Assembly (NCBI GenBank): GCA_019137255.1
Contig: WPDH01000139.1
Span: 62,001 to 126,000, forward strand
From: Corinectria fuckeliana
Taxonomy: Eukaryota > Ascomycota > Sordariomycetes > Hypocreales > Nectriaceae
Length of the DNA stretch: 64,000 nt
Direction: 5' to 3'
Of the stretch, positions 23,113 through 35,159 are shown piece by piece. Every line of letters starts with the position of its first letter. The first letter of the stretch is position 1. The notes beneath the pieces are model-generated. The model did not search any database. It was not told the origin of the DNA and saw only the letters and a list, made by a program, of their open reading frames with translations. Position numbers and translations under genes: made by a program.

Positions 23113-23957
23113 TGAAGATAATAACAGGTAGAGTGCTTGTGTAGTGTGTACTATTAGTGTTCAGAGCTGCAAGATTACAGTTGAGACTGAGATATGGCGC
23201 CGCTGCTGTTGGTGATGCTGGTTGCTGAAAGCCCCTCCTTGGTGGAGTATTAACTTGGTTTCCAGCGAAGCAAACGATGGATGATGGATGAGTGAGACGA
23301 GGATGAAAGCAGATGGGGGATGTTCAGCCAATGTATAAGTAGGTAGCTAAGCTCAAAGGTAGACAGCTTGGTAACAAAGTTTCCACATGCTGATGCGAGG
23401 CGGATCGCAAGCAGCATTTAACCCCGCCAAAGCCATCCCCACGTCATCCGATGCGCACCGATGCGCACCGATGCACCGTCGTGAGTATGACCCATCGTGC
23501 CCCGATGGTCGCAGTCGCGCCTCCGCATCGGTCGGCGCGATGGCCTGACTGGCAAGGGGAAAGCTTGTGGCTGCGTAGCTGTGAGAGTAGTGAAACCTAC
23601 ACAACACGGCGCAACTGGCTACGAACGGAACTCGTGAGCATGCGACCGGCTGCGATCCCGGGCAGAGAGGAAACGCTGCCGCTGCCGCTGCCGTTCGTTA
23701 CCGGTCCCCGCAGGGGGAGGGGAGGGTACCGGGTAGGGCACGGACACGTGCAGGGTTCGCCCAGCTTCAGCCACACCGTTTGCCACGCACCAGCCACATG
23801 CGAGCCACAGACTGCTGAACGGTTGCTGAATTACCGAGCCCTTGATTGGCCATGAGTCCCCCCCGTTTGCCGGACTTGACATCACCCAATTCCTCTGCGG
23901 TCCGGCCCTCGACCAACTCCAAGACTCGCACCATCTCGCCATCCCAGATCCCCGAAA
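23113..23957. other. Divergent promoter region
   Basis: 845 nt between the decarboxylase (minus) and GRX5 (plus). It contains a tandem GATGCGCACC patch (23450-23471) and a CCGCTG repeat near 23685. The ORFs inside are not supported. Confidence 0.5.
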
Positions 23958-24513
23958 ATGTTCACGCGAACAATTGCTTCGGTGCGCGTGGCCGATGTCG
24001 CCCCGCTTCTCGTCCGTTACTGACCACTTTCCTCTCCAGACGCTGCTCCGGCCATCCGCTCGGCCGGCCGCCATCCGCGCCCCGGCTCTCCGCCTCCGAG
24101 CCTCGCTCGCGCCTGCGTCGCCTCTGACGCCCTTCCAGGCTCGTCTCCTCTCGGACCAGACTCGCACCGCCATCGACAAGGCCGTTGCCTCGGCCCCCGT
24201 CGTCCTCTTTATGAAGGGAACCCCCGAGACGCCCCAGTGCGGCTTTTCGCGCGCCGCCATCCAGATCCTCGGCATCCAAGGCGTCAACCCCGACAAGTTT
24301 GCTGCCTTCAACGTCCTCGAGGACCCCGAGCTGCGCGAGGGCATCAAGGAGTACTCGGACTGGCCCACCATCCCCCAGCTTTACGTCGAAAAGGATTTTG
24401 TTGGCGGCTGCGATATCCTCGTCTCGATGCACCAGAGCGGCGACCTGGCTAAGCTGTTCGAGGAGAAGAAGGTGGTCTTGGAGGGCGAGCCCGAGGCCGA
24501 AAAGAAGGACTGA
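23958..24513 (+). CDS. GRX5: Mitochondrial monothiol glutaredoxin
   Basis: Exons 23958..23981 (eight codons) and 24040..24513; the 58-nt intron has a weak GTGCGC donor, a TACTGAC branch point and a CTCCAG acceptor. The product is 165 residues. Residues 1-45 are Arg/Ala/Ser-rich (RPSARPAAIRAPALRLR), a mitochondrial presequence. The glutaredoxin domain has the monothiol CGFS site at 75-78, KGTPETPQ before it, WPTIPQLY with the cis-proline, and GGCDIL, matching Grx5/GLRX5, which coordinate a glutathione-ligated 2Fe-2S cluster and pass it on in iron-sulphur assembly. A longer ORF from 23842 would lack the presequence; this start is preferred. Confidence 0.93.
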
Positions 24514-24628
24514 AGGAAACCCTTATCGCGTGTATGATACCTACGCCGACATGTAATGCTTGGGACTCGCATGAGACACCTCTGTACAGAAACGACATAA
24601 TAGATTCGGGGCCACATGGGTGTGGCAT

Positions 24629-26610
24629 CTACAAGGGATATGCAGCTCCGTCTGCCCTCATGTCGCTTCCCGCAGACCACAGCGGCATCTTGTCGACTGG
24701 GTCAACAGTGTACCGGATGATCTGGCCTCGACCAAACATGCCCCTCTTCCAGTCGCTGAGAACGATCACCTTGTGCCCCAGCTTCCTCAAACCCTCCACC
24801 GTCTCCTCCGGCATCCCTTCCTCTATATTGACCGTCCAGTCGAGAACCTTGCCCTCTGAAGGCATACCAGCCCCGATGCATAACCTCGGAGCATCTAGAG
24901 CTTGCTGCGGGTTGAGTCTCCCCACGACCTGGCCGAGAAGGACTTGCACGTGAGCCTGGGGTTGGTTGAAGCCGCCCATGATGCCGAAGGAAGAGTGCAG
25001 TGACTGATCGGCGAGGTTCGTCACCATCCCCGGGATGATGGTGTGGTAGGGCCTCTTCCGGGGCTCAAGCTTGTTGGGGTGGCTCGCGTCGAGGGAAAAG
25101 TTAGCTCCACGGTTTTGCAGCGTGAAGCCGCACCCCTTGGGGATGATAGCCGTGCCAAACCCGCCGTAGTTGGAGTTGATGAACGAGGCGGCGTTGCCGG
25201 CAGCATCCGAAACGGTGAAATAGACGGTGTCGCTGCTCTGGAGGGCCGGTGAGACAAAGGGCGGGTTGCCCGGCGCTGCAGGGTCAAACGTCTTGGACGG
25301 GTCGAAGAGCTTTGCTCGCTCTGCAAGATATTCCGACGAGATCAAGCCCTTTGTGGGGACTTTGGTGACATTGGGGTCTGCCACGTACCAGCTTGCGTCT
25401 GTGAAGCCAAGGCGTAGGGCCTCGATGATGGCGTGGAGGTAGGGCGCCGTGTTGAAGTCCTCGGGAGTGAACTGGGGGACCTTGCCTTGCTTCTCGAGCT
25501 CCTGGATAATGCCCAACGCCATCAACGCAACAATGCCTTGCCCATTGGGAGGATGCTCCCAGAGCTCGACTCCCTCGTCCTTGCCGTTGCTGGTGAGCCC
25601 TTGGCCCCGGAACTTGACTGATATGGGCTCCACCGGCTCGCTGCCCGTCTCCAAGTGATGTTCGAGGTCGGCCAGCTCGAGGTGGCCTCCGAGGTCACGC
25701 ACGACCTTGGCTAACTCCTCGGCAATGCGGCCTGTGTAGAAGCCCTTCTTGCCCTCGGTGGCCAGAGTCCGGAAGGTCTTTGCCAGCGCGGGGACCTTCA
25801 TGATCTCGCCCGGCCGAGGCGCCCTGACTCCATCTTCTGCAGCGGGATCTTTCTTGAGCATTTCCGAGAAGTTCGGGGAGGCTGCCCTCAGGGAGCCCTC
25901 GGAGTTTTGCCACTGGAGACGATTAGCATGGGATATTGTCGGGTCGAGGGCTGATCTTACAGAGTGGGACGCCACCTCGGACACGGGGAAGCCGTCTTCT
26001 CCCAGCTTGATGGCTGGCCCGAGGATCTGGCTCATGGTGAGCTTCCCGCTGCCGAATCTCTCCACGGTATCGACCCATCCGGCTGCAGCGCCTGGGACAG
26101 TGACGGCATGGACACTTGACATGGGAATGGCCCCAACCGTGCTGTCTGGGATGCCGAGGTCCTTGCGAATCGTCTCCAAGGTGGCCTTGGCTGGTGAGCG
26201 GCCGGACCCGTTCATTGCCTTGACTTGTTTCGTGGCAGCGTCGTAGAAGAGAATGAACATGTCACCACCAATTCCGGTGGAGCATGGCTCCGTGACGTTG
26301 AGGCCGGCGGCTATCACGCGTTAGTGTCCAACTCTCTAGCCTGGTGCTGTCTAGGTAGAGATACCAACTGCAACGGCGGCATCCTGGCGTTGGGTTAACA
26401 CAATGCGGGGATAATGGCGAGGTGTTTCGCATGGCGATAACTCACGGCAGCGTTGCCTCCAGCTCGAAGCACTTCAAGACCACAGTTGGCTGCGAGAGGC
26501 TGAGGACAGGCGACTATGCCCTGGGTGCTGTGGACGACACTTCGCCGCGAGGGAAACTTGAGGAAGTTGGCCGAGGGCGGCTGGTACACGGAGGAGGTGG
26601 GCAGCGGCAT
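24629..26610 (-). CDS. Gamma-glutamyltransferase family protein
   Basis: Three exons: 26610..26446, a 19-nt micro-exon 26383..26365, and 26310..24629; splice phases fit and restore LRAGGNAA-DAAVAV-AAGLNVTEP, an unbroken family block. Total 621 residues. An Ntn-hydrolase that transfers or hydrolyses gamma-glutamyl groups, e.g. from glutathione. Seen: GIGGDMF, then SSDTVYFTVSDAAGN with the likely nucleophile Thr that becomes the new N terminus after self-cleavage, SNYGGFGTAI, and the late GMVTNLADQS and GGFNQPQAHVQ. No signal peptide or membrane anchor, like bacterial YwrD-type and many fungal intracellular members, so a cytosolic role or a non-glutathione substrate is possible. Convergent with GRX5, 115 nt apart. 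Confidence 0.93.
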
Positions 26611-27002
26611 GACGAAGGATAAGGATGTCAGTAATCTACAGTTACGAGGAGGCTTTGTATTGAGAGTGAAGCATGGAAGTAAAAAGGCGAAGCAATATGA
26701 GCGACGTTTTAAACCGCACGTTGCACGATGCACGATGCACGCTGGTGACTGACTAACTCGACGCGGGGACGGGTTGTTGTCATGGCGGGGTACAGACTCA
26801 TGTCGCGATGATTTCGTCGCCGATCACCGGCGCCCTGGTTCTTTGGAGGCGCCTTGGCAGAGAGGAGGATGACCGAGAAACAGGGACTTAGTATATTGGG
26901 AGACAATCGATTCGGTTTCGATTTAGAAGGTAGACTAGACTCTAGGTATCCTCCGCAACTCCTAGCCAAGACCTAAAGATCAGACAGGCACACTGAATGA
27001 AT
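26611..27002. other. GGT promoter region
   Basis: 392 nt; a direct repeat of GCACGAT (26723-26741) lies 110 nt upstream of the GGT start. An upstream in-frame extension of exon 1 (to 26733) looks non-coding. Confidence 0.5.
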
Positions 27003-27640
27003 TCATGCTCCCCAAGTCATCCCCATGCGCTGCAGCCACGCATAAATAGATCCCTTCGAGATACCGCCTGCGGTTCGGGCAATTCGCGCCATCCACCCGG
27101 CCGCGAAACTGCCTGCACAATCGAATTTGTTAGCGACGGTCGTAGCGATCGAGCCACTGTCGTCGACTTACCCAGTCGCGGCCCGGTTGCACAAAAGCCG
27201 AGAGCGTCCAGAACCCACGGGACAAGCATGACGAGGACGCCTAGGGCAATCAAAGTTCCTCCTGAAATAAGAGCCGTGTAGGCTGGATCTTCTTTCGCGA
27301 ACTCTTCCGTTGTTCTCGTGGCCTTCTCCGCGGCCTCAGCCATAGCAGACGACGCTTTGGCGCCGTCCTCCAAGATCTCCTCGACGCCGCGCAGGATGGA
27401 CTTGGCCAGGTTCTCCGTCCAGCCGTTAACGGAAACAACCTGCTTCAGACGGTCTTCGAGCTCCTTGCCGGATTTCTTGGCGGTGCGAAGGATTTCGACA
27501 ACTTGGCCTGCCGCGTCGTCAGAGTACGGGACAGGCTCGGGCTGGTAGGAGACGATGGCCTTTTCGGTAGGCTCGAGATAGGGCTGGGCTTTGCCGTCTG
27601 GACCGGTGGCGCAGAAGGGGAGAGACGAGAGGCAATCCAT
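27003..27640 (-). CDS. IFI6/ISG12-like (Ifi-6-16 family) small membrane protein
   Basis: Exons 27640..27172 and 27112..27003; the 59-nt intron (GTAAGT ... GTGCAG) restores CATGPRLGSFAAGWMARIA. Product 192 residues. The C-terminal half has a hydrophobic block ISGGTLIALGVLVMLVPWVL followed by a Gly/Ala-rich segment ending GSIYAWLQRMGMTWGA, the pattern of the Ifi-6-16 family (human IFI6/IFI27, known as mitochondrial or ER membrane proteins linked to apoptosis). The N-terminal 110 residues are acidic and helical (ILRTAKKSGKELEDRLKQ). Filamentous fungi carry expanded sets of this family with no settled role. Family call is from pattern only. Confidence 0.75.
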
Positions 27641-29386
27641 TGTTGCTGGGAGATTGAGGTGTTTTACCAGGGAAAGTAAGAGGGTTCTGAAGTTGCTGTT
27701 GAAGGAGGGAGGGGGAGGCAAACAAGCACAGTAGGAGTGGTCGGCCTCCTGCGTCTCATGTGACGCATCAACAGCCACTCACCAGAAACCCTCAGCTTTA
27801 CCGATGACGGAAAGAGACGCAAAGAGAGAGCACAACGGCAATCGAACTTTGGCAAAACGGCGTTCAGTGAGAAAACGATGAGCAGCAACCTTAGTTCTAG
27901 AGTATGGTACTGGAGTATGGTACTGGACGTTTGATCGAAAAGGTGGTATCTAGGATAATGGGCCAAGTTTAAGTAGCCACTCAGCATAGTCTTGGCTGGT
28001 TCGTGTTAGCCAGTGACGCAAAAGATGGAGCTCAGGGCGATCTGACCTCTTCAGTGAGATTTTGCAACTTGGTGCTGGGCTACCGTTGAAGCTGGTGTCG
28101 AAGTCTCAAAATCGATGCTAGTGCCAATATGATGAAAGTGAAGAGCTAATCAAGAGGTCGGTCCCTTTCGCACTGTTTGCAAACTCCCAAATTCCTCTCT
28201 CCAGTCTAGTCATGGCTGATATCGACCGAGTGTCGCGACAAGAGCAACACTTTGCATCCGCAACGCCGTCACCACTGCTTGAAAACCGGAGTACTTAGCA
28301 TTAGGGGCGTGGGCAACTCCAGCTACAGATCCAGGTACATCCTTAGAAAGGGGTGGCGAAGAGCCCAGGCACATGCCAATGTTCAGGTCCGGGTGGGTTA
28401 TCAGTTATGTCTTCAAGTTCTTTCAAAAGAGCATCGTCGTATATACTCCCTTCCCTTCGGCCTCCAACGCACCCCGAAGTGAATAAAAGCTCTGGTTACG
28501 TTTAGTTGGCGGTCACGTTCTGGACTGTATGTGATGGGTCGAGCACTACCCTCAATAACGTTGCGTTATGACACACATATATCGGGCAGAATGAAGGGAC
28601 TCAGGCTTATGAGAAAGCATAGAGGTGTCAGTCCCATCATCCCCAACGCGTTTGGACCCGCCCCCTTGCGGAGTGGAAATTGCGCCTGGAGAGAGGTTGA
28701 CTCGTGGGTCACCCATCCAATCTAGTCATATTTACAACATGAATTTTTCGAGAACAGTGAAGGGGAGTGAGATATCCTTCATCTCGGTAGTTTACATCTA
28801 AGCCCTTCTCCATAAAAAGCTCTGCAATTGTCGTGTTCCCTTTAAGGCAGGCCATGTGAAGCAAACACGTATTCTGGCTACCATAGGAGCTGTAATTCTC
28901 TAGTCTAACTCGAGAAAACCGGCGCAATTGGGCTACTAGTAACAAGCCCTTTCTCACAGGTGTCTGGATCACAGTTGAGACATTGAGGCCGAGGTTGGCC
29001 ACAGTATCGAGTGATATAGTAAGAAGTGTGTGTTTAAAGCCCGAATAGCACAACTCAATGGCAGTTCTCAAAGCCTACCAACAACATCCCCATCCCGGGA
29101 GCAGACCGTAACTACATCGGCCATAACTTTACGCGCTGTCATGCAACTTGTTTGTTGGAGGTGAATGAAGCTACCCCCTACTCGCGACAGGAGGGACGGC
29201 GAGGTTGATCAACATCAGTCGCCAATACTAAACCCGGAACAAGCGCAATCAATGAGAACATAGCCTTTGGGGTCACTCTTCCTGCATTCGGAAACTTCTG
29301 GATTACCGCCGTACATATCTGTGGCTGCAAAAAGCAAAACACCACAGCTCCCCCACCAGTCCGAGGATATACATGGACGGAATCGT
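27641..29386. other. Intergenic with an ankyrin remnant
   Basis: The promoter of the IFI6-like gene, then about 1.5 kb with no intact gene; the ankyrin fragment at 28709-29071 is listed separately. Two ATGGTACTGGA copies lie at 27903-27926. Confidence 0.5.
28709..29071 (-). pseudogene. Ankyrin-repeat fragment
   Basis: A 120-codon minus-strand frame contains one clear ankyrin repeat, LLHMACLKGNTTIAELFMEKG followed by DVNYRDEGYLTPLH, with only weak traces of a repeat before it. Ankyrin proteins normally have many repeats, and no partner exon is visible on either side, so this is probably a remnant or an orphan exon. Confidence 0.45.
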
Positions 29387-30146
29387 TTATTTCTCCTTCT
29401 TCGCCTTGGCACCCTTGGTCTTCGCCGTTCCGCGGAGCGTCTTTTGTCGGTTCTTGCGCTGCTTGCCTGTGTGGAGAAAGAGACCATATTAGCCAAACCG
29501 GTTTCCCTAGCATTACAAGCACCTTCTCCGCCCGAGACGACTTCCATCGAGGGAAAGTCGCTCGACGAGGCGGCCATCATGGAGGGATACGCACGTTGCT
29601 GTCTGCTGGCACGCTCGGTCTTGGTGGCAAGGCCAACGCGGACCAATCGGTACTGAGGCTCAAACTTCTTCATGGCCTCGGGGGAGTCGTAGACGAGGGC
29701 GAAGCCGGTGGTCTTGCCGCCACCGAACTGGGTTCGCAGACCGAAGACGGAGATCTGGTCCTTCTGGGCCTTGTAAAGGGCGCCGAGCTTCTCGCGGAGC
29801 TCATCCTTGGCGATGTTGGCACGGTTGGGGTGGAGGATGTCACTGTACGCAGGACGCGTCAATCAGCCCAAGTTCTTGTCAAATCGTCGAAGCCATTCCT
29901 CCATTGCACGTCTCTTCATATTCGAGTCCCCATTTCCCCCAGGCAGACGTGTTCCTATTTCGTCGATGCAAAGGCACGGTTCGCGTGTCGTCGTAGCCTG
30001 GGGGAAGTTGGAGGCAAAAAGTTGGAGAGACAGCGATGGATGGCGACGGGCGGGAGGGACATCACTCACACGACCATCTGCTTGCGGCCCAGCAGAGGGT
30101 TGCGGATGAACTTGCGAGTTCGGAGGGTGACTGGGGTGTCCGCCAT
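29387..30146 (-). CDS. RPS24: 40S ribosomal protein eS24
   Basis: Three exons: 30146..30070, 29842..29595 and 29466..29387, phases 2 and 1, 134 residues, the usual fungal length. Introns are 227 nt (GTGAGT) and 128 nt (GTGCGT). The protein begins MADTPVTLRTRKFIRNPLL with GRKQMVVDILHPNRANI across the first junction, then FGLRTQFGGGKTTGFALVYD and a basic tail KTLRGTAKTKGAKAKKEK. It is a component of the small ribosomal subunit needed for 18S rRNA maturation. An intron right after about codon 25 is typical for fungal ribosomal protein genes. Confidence 0.97.
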
Positions 30147-30623
30147 GGTTACGGTGTTGATGGTCTCTGGGTGTGTTGACGAGGGGAGAGACGGCGGTTG
30201 CGGCGGGTTGAGGTCGTAGGGTGAAGTTGTCGCGAGCCACGAAACTAGGCAGAGGAGCGAAAATTCCGATTCCCGTGTGGCCTAATTGGGCCGAGCCCTA
30301 ACAAAACCTGTGGGGTCCCTGCCCGAATTACAAGGCAGCCGCACAAACCAGGTTTTTCCTAGGACAAGTCACGTGAGCCCAGACCTGACGACCCCACTTG
30401 AGATAGAACGCGGTAAAGCTTCGGTTGAGATGGACGACGGGCGAGAAATTGTTACTCCAGTTCATGTGGAGAATGCACTCTTTCAATCCAATGACGACTG
30501 CTTCTTGTTGGTTGGACAATTTTGAGGTGATCATGAGAGCTGATAGGCCTACCACTTAAAAGAGGACGCCATCAAACATCGACTCAGGGCAGCACAGAGA
30601 CCAAATTTTGCTACCTCACAACC
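30147..30623. promoter_or_regulatory. Shared divergent promoter, RPS24 / EEF2KMT
   Basis: 477 nt separate the ATG codons of two divergent translation-related genes. No clear TATA was seen on either side. Co-regulation is inferred from geometry only. Confidence 0.45.
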
Positions 30624-31743
30624 ATGTCATCCTTACCTTTATGGACGAGACAAGTCAATCGATTCTGCAACCAGTTTCTACAGTTGGAACCTGATTTGGA
30701 CTTCCCCGACGCCTCGCTCCTGAAAACCCAACAAGTTCAGGATGCGCTCTATGAAAGACTGTTTTCCGATGGCGCCGTTCAGTATGGACCTCCCCAGCGG
30801 TACCAGTTTCGGGCCCTCAAGGAGCTCATGGAGCGAGTCGAGGCCAGCGTAGATGACTGGGATGTGTATGTAAGTTTGGAGTCTCGTGTATCACACGTGT
30901 ACTACGAATCCACGACATCCTCGTTTCTGACCGTGATTCTAGGGTGTTTCTGATGAGTTGATGTCGACCCTTTCTCTGCTCCTTGCAACACCTCTTGCTC
31001 CCGAGGCCACCTCTGTTCAGCAGAAGTGTTATGTCACCTATCGCCTGTCTGACCTGGCTAGTGAGAAGACCATGTCAGAGCCACACGGCATCACCATGGA
31101 ACCTCGCATCACCCTTCTCGAAAACCGCTATCTCATTTCAGCGGCCGGGACAACTGGACTGAGAACATGGGAGGCCGCACTGCATCTCGGCTCATATCTC
31201 TGTCAGAACAGGTCCATTGTCAAGGGAAAACGAATCCTGGAGCTGGGCGCCGGTACTGGATATCTCTCTATCCTCTGCGCCAACTTTTTGGGGTCCGCTC
31301 ATGCCATTGCCTCAGACGGCTCCGACGACGTAATCAACAACTTGCCAGAAAACTTGTTCCTCAACGACCTCCAGTACTCGGCTGCCGTGGTTCCGATGGA
31401 GGTCAAATGGGGCCACGCCCTCCTCGGCACAGAGGAAGACAAGTGGAACGGCGGCCGGCCCGTGGATGTTGTGCTCGGTGCCGACATCACTTACGACCAA
31501 AGTGTAATGCCCGCATTGGTCGGGACTCTGATGGACGTCTTCTCGCTGCATCCTGCGGTCGAGGTGTACATCTCAGCAACCCAGCGCAACGAGAAAACCT
31601 TCAAGGCGTTTTTGGACCAGTGCCAGGTTAACGGCTTCGCCATCGAGGACCAGCTGTTTGAGGTGCCGGGCCGCGAGATGCAAGAGGGGCCATTTTACAA
31701 CGATAAGGTACCAATCCGGATTTGCAAAGTGTCGAGACTATGA
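30624..31743 (+). CDS. EFM3: eEF2 lysine methyltransferase, FAM86/Efm3 family
   Basis: Exons 30624..30869 and 30943..31743 (GTAAGT ... TTCTAG, phase 0), 348 residues. Seven-beta-strand SAM-dependent methyltransferase: motif I LELGAGTGYLSI, the WEAALHLGSYL helix just before it, and VLGADITYD as the post-strand-4 motif typical of protein-lysine METTL21/FAM86 enzymes. The N terminus (NRFCNQFLQL, then SLLKTQQVQDALYERLF) matches the FAM86 N-terminal domain. Known members (yeast Efm3, human EEF2KMT) methylate one lysine of elongation factor 2. Divergent from RPS24. Confidence 0.88.
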
Positions 31744-34471
31744 TACGAGGGACGAAGGTTCTAGATCTTCATCGCAGCCCCTAGCGGGAGCTGGTCTTGC
31801 CGACCGAATGAGCTCATGCCCGTGAGTTGGGTATCACGGTGGTCCAGCCAACTGGTCTAACCAATAGAGCCGTGTGAACGGTTCCCCAGCATTCCAGTCA
31901 CCGACTCAGGTACGAGCAGTCTGGGCTCGCGATACACATTACTTACGCCACGGATCAATGCGGCGTAGGTATTGTCGGCAACCCCGGCTAACAATGCCCA
32001 AATCATCATGCTGTTCTGCCAGCGTGTTGTTCTGTACATGCAACTCCTGCCAGTTCTAAAGTAACCCCACAGCGAACAGTCATGCCACCCTCGAGCAGTC
32101 AGATCATGACCATCACCCCGCATGTGCTGTTCAAATCTGCATGCTTCACCCCACCAAGAGAACCAGATGCCGAGCTAAATCCCGGCGACTTGGGGTAGCT
32201 GATCTGACGATTACATGGTGAACACGATATGTGCTTCGGGACTGTTTCGAGGGTCACACCACTGAGTTATCGTCGACGGGTTGGCGTCGGCAAGGAGCTA
32301 CCGGCATGGCTTATTGATTGGCCCATGCTGCTCGGGATCGTCAACCCAGAACTCAATCGCGCTGGCAACTGAACTTGAGAACCACCCTATAATAGCTTAC
32401 TACTCTCGCAAGCTAAGACGATCACACACTTGTGGCATTCTTTTTCGTAGCTCCCCCGCACCGGGAGCATGGCGCAGACACGTGTGACGCCTCAAAAACC
32501 ACTTGAGCAGCCAGAACTTGCCTGTTCCCCTTGGAGGCTGCAGAGTTTCCTTCAGGATAACGAGAGGCGGTCCTAGAGACTCGCTTACGTTTTCTCGATC
32601 GGTCGAGTTGAGTTGATGGGCTCCCCACAGAACGTGTCACAGGTGGGCGCATATGTAGTACCTACTCAATTATCATGTACTCCCCTCCGGATCCCGTCAA
32701 CGTGGTTGGTTTGGTGGGGCGCGGAGACTACATGAACATGAAGTCATGGACCCAACTTCCGAGCTGGGGTAAGAATAGACAAAGGTCCACTACGGGCCAA
32801 TGGCCATGGGACTTTCAATGATGGCTGTCTACTACGTAAGTATGTATGTATGTATGTGGAGAGAGCAATCGAAGATCGATGATTCAAACAATGCGACACT
32901 GAGAGTAGCGTGATGGAGTGACGGGAAGGCATGCCGGGTTCTGTAAGGCACTGCACATCCTGATCGACAGATTGGACGTAATGGGATGATTAAGATGGTG
33001 GCTGCCAAGGAAGCACGGAGGCTTGCGTCTACGAACGGGCAGTCTTCGTGGTCTTGAGCCAGCGTTGGAGCTAAAAGCTTTGGCGCTGTGACGGGCCTTG
33101 TCGTCATGTTGTCTTGAGATGTGAAGTCCATGGCGTAATTAATGCGGATGAGGGACAGGATTTGACCACACTAGTCCCTATATAGCACATGCAGACAAGT
33201 GCAAGACGTCGATTCGATACTAACTTGCTCTACCGTGTAGCGGGCGCGTTGTAATTAATTGTGTGCGTACTATCTTTGCCCGTTCCCCGGATGGCGAGCC
33301 GACATGACGGCGTGGAGGGCTAAGGAATTGCGAGGAGGGAGCAGAGTCCCACGGCTCCAGGGTTAGCTTGTCCCGAGACTTGGACCCAGCTATTGTCCGT
33401 CCCGTCAGCGAACCCCCCCTGGAATGGAACTTCTGGCCCTTGCCCAGCAGACCGGGTATGAGCACTTTAGGGGTAAGGAGAGGCGGGATCGTGTTTCGGG
33501 ATTGTATTCGTACATACCTAGCTGTCATTTTTCTCTCCGTGTCTCTCTACTTGACGTAAGAGATGGTGATGCCCAAGGATGGAGAGACGTCACGTTGTTT
33601 CGAGACGGTGGGTGATGTCGGAAGTTGATGACATGCATTCCTGTGAAGCAGTGGGGCTTGAGGGGAGCGGGTGGAGTTGTGGTGACGGGATCTACTGTAG
33701 ACGAGATGAAGGCATTCTGACTTAATAAGTGACGCTTCTCGTGGCTGTACCAAGTTGCCAAGTACATGGTTACTTAAGAATAGAGCAAAGTCGCCTACAT
33801 AGTAACTTTGTCCCGAGGACCGCTTATTTTCGTTGTTCATGGCGATTGCTCGGGTTCTCATATTTTGTCACTGCTGTGGCCTGTCCGTACGAACTCATTT
33901 ACGGAGTACGAAGGCCACATGCCGGGTGGTCTACCGGGACTGGGCGGCTGGTTGCTTTGCTGCTCCATTCTTAGACTACGGGCCGGTGCTCACAAGGGGG
34001 ATTGATTGATTGAATGACGGAAATGTATTGGAGGAGTACGAAGTAGAGTCTCCATCTAGGGAGGCGGCAAGCAAGTCATCGAAAAAGCTGCCCCCTCCCC
34101 CGTCGCTCATCATTCCCTCTCAAGGGCTCGTCCCTTTGACGCTTTCCGAATTCCGAGCCACGATCAAAAGGTTTGCGTGGAAACAGGTGATGACGGAAGC
34201 AGCTCGGTCACGAAGCCGTCATCTCGCAGCCCATCATCACCCCACGATGGTCTCCAGGTCTCGTGCTCCTTATCAGCAGTTTCACCAACCAAAAAAAAAA
34301 AAAAACACCCGCCCATAGCCGCGCCGGCTTTATTTTAGGGCCAAGCTTTTTTGGCGGGTGCTGATCCTACATGTACCTTGCCAACCTTGCCCTTTTGCCT
34401 TATCCGTTGGCGTGGTATTGACTGCAGTTTATTCGGAGTGGTGTAGCGGCGGAGAGAAAGAAACCTAATAA

Positions 34472-34503
34472 GTGTGTGCGTGCGTGCGTGCGTGCATGCG
34501 TGC
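34472..34503. repeat. GTGC microsatellite
   Basis: Tandem GTGC/GTGT units with one CATG interruption. Confidence 0.9.
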
Positions 34504-35133
34504 TAAATCCCGATGCCCCTGTACGGATTGTATAGCGCCACCCACCACTGCAACGTAAGGCAGGGCTAGTTGCACCATACACGCAGATGGCCTCACAACA
34601 CAACCTGGGACTGATAGCAGCAGCCCTCTCACAGCTCTCACCGGCTGCACTTGTCTAATCTCTGGCAACGCTGCTGCGGGCACGTGGTGCTCAGACCCCG
34701 TTAATAAATGCCAGCTGGCTCCTGTGAGTGAATGTGCGTGTGGCAGTGCGTGCATTTTGTGTTGGCCCCGGATCTCCATCTCCATCTCCATCGGTTATTC
34801 CCCTCACGTTCTCCATTCCACTGCTTGCTTCTGGTTGCATCGTCGCGACTCACACTCACACTAACACTCACCCAACCGCCACTGCACGCCCCCGGGCGCC
34901 ACAGGGTTTGGTTGCACTCAAGGCCCAGAACCCAGATGCAACAATGCGCAACTCTGGGTCGAGGCTCGAGTGTGCTCCTCTCGGCAGTCGATATCTAGCA
35001 AACCGCACATCGGCCTCCTCCGTCGAGGTCGAGGAGGTTGTAGCTCTCTTTTCTGACCTTTAGCGCCAACTACCCACCCACCACTACGAACTTGACCGCC
35101 ACCCGACCGAAAGAGTATGGCTAATTAGTACAA

Positions 35134-35159
35134 GTGTGTGTGTGTGTGCGTGTGTGTGT
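35134..35159. repeat. GT microsatellite
   Basis: About thirteen GT units with one GC interruption. Confidence 0.9.

Noticed and set aside
26611..26733. N-terminal extension of gamma-glutamyltransferase exon 1
   Set aside because: The frame is open but its residues look non-coding; the family block begins shortly after the ATG at 26610.
29843..30069. Possible intronic snoRNA in RPS24 intron 1
   Set aside because: The C-box-like GTGATGT and a late CTGA are imperfect and lack a terminal stem; the CTGA coincides with the branch point.
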